Of a stretch of 64,000 nucleotides of DNA, positions 57,806 through 64,000 are shown in pieces (the stretch's first letter is position 1; each line of letters starts with the position of its first letter). Below the pieces are notes generated by a model that had not been told where the DNA came from, did not search any database, and saw only the letters and a program-made list of their open reading frames with translations. The position numbers were made by a program, and so were the translations under genes. The stretch comes from Fagopyrum homotropicum (Eukaryota; Streptophyta; Magnoliopsida; Caryophyllales; Polygonaceae): NCBI GenBank assembly GCA_033239125.1, contig BSWB01000004.1:35089501-35153500 (forward strand), read 5' to 3'.

Positions 57806-59639
57806 TGTAACACCCCGAATCTTCACAATAGACCCCGTCCTTACAACAACATCAACAATATACAATTGATAACAACAACACAAAGACTCAAATCCCAAAC
57901 TCGTCCTATGATGTACAGGAACCCTAGTTTCCAACTCCTCCGGATCACTCGGCAACATCCTTAACTTGTAAGCCATCTACAATATCGGTATAAAACCGTT
58001 AGCTAATATTCTAAGCATTAGAAAGACGTTAAAGTCACGTACACATAAGTAAGTGTAAAGACATAACATGCTCACACACAAGCCGGGAGCTGGACAATGA
58101 TGTCACCGCCCGATAAAACATACACTTGGGCCAATAATATTTATATAAGATGTCCTAGTCCGGTTTCATGGTTAAAACAACACTAAAGCACACACCACTG
58201 TCACACATCCAACTAATACGTAAAAGCGAGCTAAGTATGCCCGGAGACTTACCTCGTCTCAAGGATCAAACTGATAAAACCGTACTCCGTTTCCCGTAGG
58301 AAGATACTCTAGTCCCGCCCATCAAGACACACAATCAATATTACTCTCACATGCTAGAAGTCCTTAGACTTCTAGTCCCAACAATCTCGCAAGATCATAA
58401 ACCAACTACACAAGCTAGGATACTTTCGTCCTAATCTCCACAACCTCAATCAATATGTAATCACAACCTTAAAGCCTCACCAACCTCACAAGATCAACCA
58501 TGCGCTCACAATCGTATAACTAACTCAAGATCAACACACATCAAGCCTTAGATCATTCCAAAATCCTCAAACACTCACCTAAGGTTCAAAGCCACTACTT
58601 GGCATTCCACAAGGTTATGCTAGATCCAACCTAGCACGATTCTATCATAAACCTCACTAGGATATGAAGCGGACACAAGATCGAGGAAGCGAACTCACTA
58701 GGGTAGGAACGCGATCGTGGAAGAAGGAAGCGCGACCGCGGAGAGGAGCAAAAGGCCGCATCTGGGCTGAACTATGTAGGAGCCGCCCCCGCCGCTCAGG
58801 ACAGCCACCACCACGGCACTGGTGTACAGGGCGCAACCGCAACGCTAATCATCCACTAGTGCGGTCAAACTTCAGAAGGGCGATTCTTCGGGCTTCTCTT
58901 CGTTGTGCAGTAGTTTCCGGCACCTTATGGCTGGCTTGCTCCGTCCAGAATGATCAACACATGGATCCACACACTACAAAACATCCTAGTCCGGATCAAC
59001 ACACATGCAAAACATGTACGATCCTGTTTTTAGCCTTCACTGCCCCGTAGTGAAGGTAGCCGCCCCAGCAGCAGATCTTGGGTGTCACCGCCCCTGTGGA
59101 GATAGTGAGCCACCTCTACGGATGGTCGCGGTCGCGGAAGGGAAAACCGCCCCTACGGTTTTTCCCCAGATCGTCCTAGTCTGTTTTTATTTAGTTTTTA
59201 TTTCCTTCCATTGATTGAAGATCCAATCTTCTATCTTATGGGCTGGTTTTCCTATCTTGTTCTTAACCCTAGAACGTTCTTCTTTCCCATTTTTTCCGCC
59301 TCTTGCATACGGTTCTAAAACCCTGAGAGCTACAGTAGTTTACCTTTGCAACCAACAATCTTGTTGAACATGTAAGTTCATCTTTCTTTGTTTCTTTCCC
59401 ACGTTCATGTGTCGCTGCATGCCGTTCTCCTTCTGTTTCATTTCATCCTCTCGTTCTTCCTTTTCTTCTTCTCCAAGAATCAAGTTTGAACCTTGATTCT
59501 TATTGGCCTTCCCGTTGTTGATATATTGATATTCAGATGCTCCCTTGGTTGAGTTGTGACGTGTGTGGGTGTTGAAAGAAGCAAGCTTTGCCCTTTTCTG
59601 TGAGTTGTTGTCAAAAAGAATCCCGAAAGTCGTTACTGT
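57806..59639 (-). repeat. Partial LTR of element F, interrupted by G
   Basis: It starts TGTAACACCCCGAATC at 57806 after GATTC and aligns loosely with the D LTR through about 58700. A GC-rich block (about 58700-59180) and CT-rich leader-like sequence follow. No terminal ...TTACA is reached before G begins at 59640. The leader module is present but shortened (58252-57965). Confidence 0.7.
57965..58252 (-). other. Shortened leader module in F LTR
   Basis: The donor GAG|GTAAGTC at 58252 and half-hairpin (58235-58252, one mismatch) are present, as is the AGCTAACGG...ACAAG acceptor at 57965. The span is only 288 nt and the CTCGTGTCAC hairpin is missing, which points to an internal deletion. Confidence 0.45.
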
Positions 59640-61767
59640 TGTAACACCCCGAATCCGCGGGACTCGGGATGTCACATTGGGCTAGGATCTCACAATGGAT
59701 CCTGACCCTAGCCTGACAACAAGTTCACTGGACCTTACAACATGGCACTGACAGATATAAAACAAATACATAAAACAGTATAAACTGTACAACCCAAAGT
59801 ATACAATAACATAGCCGAGTATATAAAACGACATCCTCACATAGGAGGTACAAAAGATCATCCTCACGCAGGAGGGGAAACACAACAACCCCAAACCAAC
59901 CACCTAATGTACGAGAGTCCTCGGCCTGTCACCCTGCCAGATCACCCAGTAGCGCCAAACCTGTAAACATCTACAACACGGTATGAAACCGTTAGCTAAC
60001 CATACATATATGAGGTAATGCATAAGCACAAGCACAATCATGAAAGATAAATACATCAGCATGCTATCACACATTTACCCATTTATTATCTTTTTATAAT
60101 AACCATTCACTCAAAAACCGTATATATATAGATAGATGAAAGTATGTGACACGAGGACCGATACATCCCCGCCTCTGAGTACAATGTCCAGCTGTACGAG
60201 TATCGGTCACACAATCCGTGTACCCTATGGGAGTGGATTGCGCCCTTCCTGTAAACCAGTCTGGCCCGACATCAGAGAACCTCCCAGACTCCACGGCGGG
60301 ATGAAAGGGAAAGGTTATCACAACTACGCAGTGGGGCAGTCAATAGAACATAGGTCGATAAAAATGACAACTCATGCATCATAGCAAACATATAGAGCAC
60401 ACACCACTCATGCAAACACCCAATATAGGGATGGTAGCTAAGTAAGTCCTACGGACTTACCTCAACCTCGTACAAACTCAACCACGATCAACCTCCAATC
60501 CTGAGAGGGACACTGCCTAATAACAAGGCATAAAGAGATATCAATACTCCTATCAATCAAAAAGGTCACATCTAGATCCAAGGGATCCATAAGGATCATA
60601 ATCAATCTATAAGCCTAACAACCAACTAAACCTCAATATCTCAACATAACTCACAATTCCTCAAATCTCAAGGTATTATCTAATCAACATTCCTCAATCT
60701 CAATTTTAATCCTAATTTAATTAATTAAACTTTAATTAATTAATTAGATTTTGCCAGAATAACGTTTTGCCCGCAGGCAATTTCTAAACCCCCTGTCATC
60801 AGATTTCATCAAACAAGAACCCATAATCACCAGAATAATATAACGACCATAATGAAATTTCTAATTGTCCTATTTGACAAGCCTAAACTCAATTTAGGCC
60901 AAATCGCAGTACGAAAAACAAATAAATTCATATCTTATTCGTTACTAACCCGATTGACGATCTGAAAGAAGATTCGGAATCACAACGACGCAGGCTACGC
61001 ATGGACAACATCAAATTCATCGGAATTTGAGCGACGGAACCGTCCTGGTGACATATATGCTCGACCAGCCCTCCATATACTCGGAAATGCAGAAACTCGG
61101 TACCGTTATGAAGAGAATGAAGAGAGGAATCCAGAAACTCAAACGGAATTGAAATCGGATTAGAAACGGAGAGTAGATCTGAGTTTGAAGGTTGAGAGAA
61201 ATCAGAGCTTTTACGAGAAAACGTGAAAGGAAATGAATTAATAAAGGATTTTCCGCTATTTATAGTGAAGACGATAATTATCCTTTAGTAAAGTCGATAA
61301 TTATCCTTTAACCGATCCAAAGGCGGGTCGAACATCTTTTTCCAAACTTCTCGAGATTGGAACATTAAATCTGGAATATTGTAGGGATAATTATTACACA
61401 ACTGCCTCGGAAAACGTGTATTCCTAAGCCGTCTTTCTTAGCCGTTAAGAAACGAAATAGCGACTCTTTTGGCCGTTTTGCCTCTCCATGTTATTTCATA
61501 TCTAAGACATATTCAATGTCCTGATCATTTCTCTCAACTGCATTTTTATTAATTGGAGCTCCCAAATGCTCCAAATAACACCGGAGGGTAAAAATAATTA
61601 CCCGGGTGAAAAAGTAAAAATTTCCCCAAACGTCCAAAATTACACGAGGAACATAACGGTGGGACTCTTACTCATCACTTGCGAAATCTACGCGAGTTAT
61701 GTGTCAATTACTATCAACGATTAAGTTAATCAACATTAATTCGAATTCGGAAATCCTAGCTATTACA
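59640..61767 (-). repeat. Element G LTR (3' LTR)
   Basis: 2128 bp, shorter than the LTRs of D, E and H because the GC-rich block is reduced. It retains the leader module and the conserved GTACATTAG block. Confidence 0.86.
59961..60460 (-). other. Putative structured leader intron in G LTR
   Basis: Minus strand: GAG|GTAAGTCC-GTA-GGACTTAC (60460-60442) is a perfect 8-bp stem. The second stem CGGGGA...TCCTCG is followed by TGTCAC (60171-60146). AGCTAACGG and the acceptor TTACAG ending at 59961 follow. The span is 500 nt. Confidence 0.58.
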
Positions 61768-61927
61768 TCACACACCCCTTAAAAAAAGTTTCGTCCCGAA
61801 ACTTGAACAATTCCCAAATCCTCTCGGACCCATATGCCGAGGTATAACTCTCACTCTTTCTATCGGAGGTATCACATCTACGTTCAAAAGATCACAACCT
61901 ATAACAATCTATAACCTCAAGTATAAA

Positions 61928-62320
61928 CATGGAGGAATCATCATCTCCAGGAAAAAGGGCCATAGCGCTACCCAAAGGCGTAGAGGAATCACGTCTCTCG
62001 CCATACCACATCACAAGGCATAGAGGAAGCACATCTCTAGCCAAAACATATAACATGCATAGAGGAAATACGTCTCTAGCCAACCCATAAACATATATAT
62101 CGCATGGAGGAATCACATCTCCACTGAACTATGTCCATCAAGGTAGCATGGAGGAAAGAACCATCTCCAGCTGAATCCTAATCCCACTCAAATAGCATGG
62201 AGGAAAGAACCATCTCCAGCTATAAATATAATCATAGTCGGGTAGCGTGGAGGAAGTAATCATCTCCAGCTATAAATATAATCATAGTCGGGTAGCATGG
62301 AGGAAGTAATCATCTCCAGC
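61928..62320. repeat. Minisatellite of mini-hairpins in G
   Basis: Nine units, each with TGGAGGAA...ATCTCCA or TAGAGGAA...TCTCTA, spaced about 40-60 bp apart. The last two are 50-bp direct repeats (62221-62270, 62271-62320). It lies between the PPT and the end of the eroded pol. Confidence 0.85.
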
Positions 62321-62639
62321 TATAACATACATCACGCTAGCACATCAAGATCTACTAAGATCATAAATCACATCACAACTAGCATGGAATAACACATCAA
62401 GGCATATAAGCACATAAGCACAACATTCATCAAGATATCACTAAGATCTACTCGTGCTCCCACAAATGGGTCTGTCCCAACATATACTCTGGATAGTTCC
62501 TCAGGACACTATCCTCAGTCTCTCACATAGCCTCTTCAGGTCTTCATCTCGACCATAATATCCTCAATATGGGAATGTCTTTCGAATGCAAGCGTTTCAT
62601 ATCTTATTCCAAGAATGTAATCAGATGCTCAACAACGAT

Positions 62640-62860
62640 GTGGTTCAACTTAACCACGCACTAGATCATTATAACTCACAAAGTGTTTCCAACCTGGTAT
62701 ATACTTCCTCAATTGAGACACAGGAACACTGGGTGAACATCCACCAACTTCAGAGTGAAAGCTAAACATCATGTTGCCTTCACAAAACTGATCAAGATCT
62801 CAAGTAACCGACATATTGGAAACTCAGTTCCCTTTCCATATTAACACGTCTAACGTCTCG
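62640..62860 (-). pseudogene. Integrase C-terminal remnant of G
   Basis: The minus strand shows YVGYLEIL, VHPVF and QLRKYIPGWKHFVSYNDL in shifting frames. These match the chromovirus integrase C-terminus (YVGPFEIL ... VSQLRKYI). Confidence 0.7.
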
Positions 62861-63169
62861 CAGCTGAGATACTTACAGCTGGACATGAACTCTCGCTTGA
62901 ACTTTAGAGGTTAACGCGTCTTTTCTACATATAATATCTGGCTACTCTATACAGCCAGCATTCTTCCTTCAATCAACGTTACTTGAACTATAAAATCCTG
63001 AATCTGGTCAGGTGTTATTCCACTACTACTATTAGATAACTTCTAGCATAAGGATATACGACATCTATGTCTATATATTGCCTCATAGGGCCATCCCAGA
63101 AAGATGCACGTCCTTCATTGTTGTATAATAAACTCATTAATGGAAGGTAATATAACCATCCATGTTTCC

Positions 63170-63580
63170 CATTCAAGTTATAACTTATAATAGATCTTTA
63201 AGATCTAGATGATCCTCTCTAACTGACCATCTATTAGGGGGTGAAGTGTAGTCATGAGGTACATACTCGTCCCCAAAGCAGTTTGAATATGCTGCCTAAA
63301 ATCCCAAAGTAAAAACATCCATCTTGATAAAAAATGATCGTTCTCGGTATATGGAGTCTCACTATCTGTTTAGTGTACTCCTCAGCCAATACATTCACTA
63401 TCCACGTCCTTTTGATAGAAATGAAACGTGCCGGTTTCATTAATTTGTTACCAACAATCCAGATAACATAAATCTTCTACTAGGTCGCAATCCCATAAAA
63501 AAGTCCATAGAGATGTCCTCCCAAATTCTACTACTGCACTGGTAGTGGGTAGGGCTTATCTCTAGATCGGAAATACTCTA
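63170..63580 (-). pseudogene. Integrase core remnant of G
   Basis: The minus strand reads WEDISMDFFMGL near 63500-63540 (first catalytic Asp). It then reads ARFISIKRTWIVNVLAEEYTKQIVRLH and FYQDGCFYFGILGS in 63252-63440, where the second catalytic Asp is in YQDG. Frameshifts and stops interrupt it. This is clearly a chromovirus integrase and is nonfunctional. Confidence 0.85.
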
Positions 63581-64000
63581 TGTGGACCTGCTAACAGGTC
63601 ACACATTGTATCACAAATCTGGTTATATCGGCTTCATACAATATAATCGTCTCATCTCGTGGTACATCTTACTCGTACCTGAATGTACTGAATAAGGCGT
63701 ACAGTGGGTATACCGTAATATTCTTTGTCTCCATCTGCATCAGCAGGTACACAAAAGTGGTCATACTCTTCATCAGTCCATCTACTCCCATGGAGAACTA
63801 TGGTGCCTCAGTACGAGACATCCTTTCTCTAAACCTTGTCAAGGCCGGGCAAGTCTCCTGCTTCTGTTGGACCTCATCAAACAAACCAGTTAGAACCTCT
63901 GAGGTATAACTGGGTATCCTCATCAAGGAACTGATTGTCCAACTCTAGCCAAGCTAGATCTCTCTTAAGCTGAGGCTGAACTATCAGTCTCACAATCATC
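63581..64000 (-). other. Remaining interior of G at the window edge
   Basis: By position this should be the integrase N-terminus and RNase H. No motif could be read with confidence. Confidence 0.4.

Larger units (their letters stand above)
59640..64000 (-). mobile_element. Tekay-like LTR retrotransposon G, partial (runs off the window)
   Basis: LTR 59640-61767 (TGTAACACCCCGAATCCGC ... CTAGCTATTACA) is followed by a PPT (61768-61805, minus) and a degenerate pol read on the minus strand, with integrase C-terminus before integrase core. The other LTR and the target duplication are outside the window. It is inserted in F. Confidence 0.85.

Noticed and set aside
58664..59050. 128-aa frame with GC-rich start
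   Set aside because: It lies in the GC-rich block of LTR F, as in other LTRs. No domain.
58971..59180. Possible CACTA-type transposon end (CACTACAAAA, then GC-rich subterminal-like sequence)
   Set aside because: No matching inverted end or 3-bp target duplication was found. It is better explained as LTR F interior.
61892..62116. 74-aa minus-strand frame with repeated ARDVFPLC-like units
   Set aside because: The repetition comes from the hairpin minisatellite; there is no independent evidence of coding.

Overview
This is repeat-dominated nuclear DNA of a flowering plant, most likely a eudicot. The evidence is plant Ty3/gypsy LTR retrotransposons of the Athila and Tekay/Del chromovirus types, plant tRNA primer-binding sites, and one intron-containing gene for a plant methyl-CpG-binding-domain (MBD) protein. 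No bacterial-style genes, rRNA genes or CRISPR arrays were seen. The species cannot be named from the sequence.

Layout. 1-4760: minus-strand, window-truncated Athila-like element (broken gag-protease, tRNA-Asp PBS, one LTR). 4761-9556: plus-strand, 5'-truncated Athila-like element (pre-RT region, RT, RNase H, integrase and an Athila ORF1-like ORF), broken by a few point lesions. 9557-13012: internally deleted Tekay-like element, minus strand, with an integrase C-terminus and chromodomain remnant. 13013-13060: GT microsatellite. 13061-17951: host island with a three-exon MBD gene (15193-16305) and local AT-rich repeats. 17952-28086: complete non-autonomous LTR element D (minus, TSD TATTC). 28087-28712: host repeat DNA. 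28713-56700: LTR element E (minus, TSD AGAGA), whose right-oriented LTR copy at 28713-49241 is split by element H. H, 29506-47075 (plus, TSD AAACT), has three LTRs and two internal regions in tandem. 56701-57805: continuation of the host duplicate, with a dead copy of MBD exon 1. 57806-59639: partial LTR F. 59640 to the window end: element G (LTR plus degenerate integrase, minus).

History read from junctions. The MBD locus was tandemly duplicated. The second copy was then split by D, E and F. H jumped into an E LTR and G jumped into F. The pieces of the dead copy therefore lie tens of kilobases apart but still align in order with the intact locus.

Most interesting signal. Six diverged LTR families here (T1, D, E, H, F, G) share a module near the LTR end next to the PBS. 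It has a consensus 5' splice site inside a short perfect or compensated hairpin (GTAAGTC-loop-GACTTAC), a second hairpin ending in CTCGTGTCAC, a CTAAC branch-point-like motif and a CAG 3' splice site 458-500 nt downstream of the donor. It looks like a structured leader intron embedded in the LTR. Other notable points are the 12-bp palindrome CCACGGCCGTGG scattered through all modules of the Athila-like elements, the triple-LTR array H, and a minisatellite in G whose units are covarying mini-hairpins.
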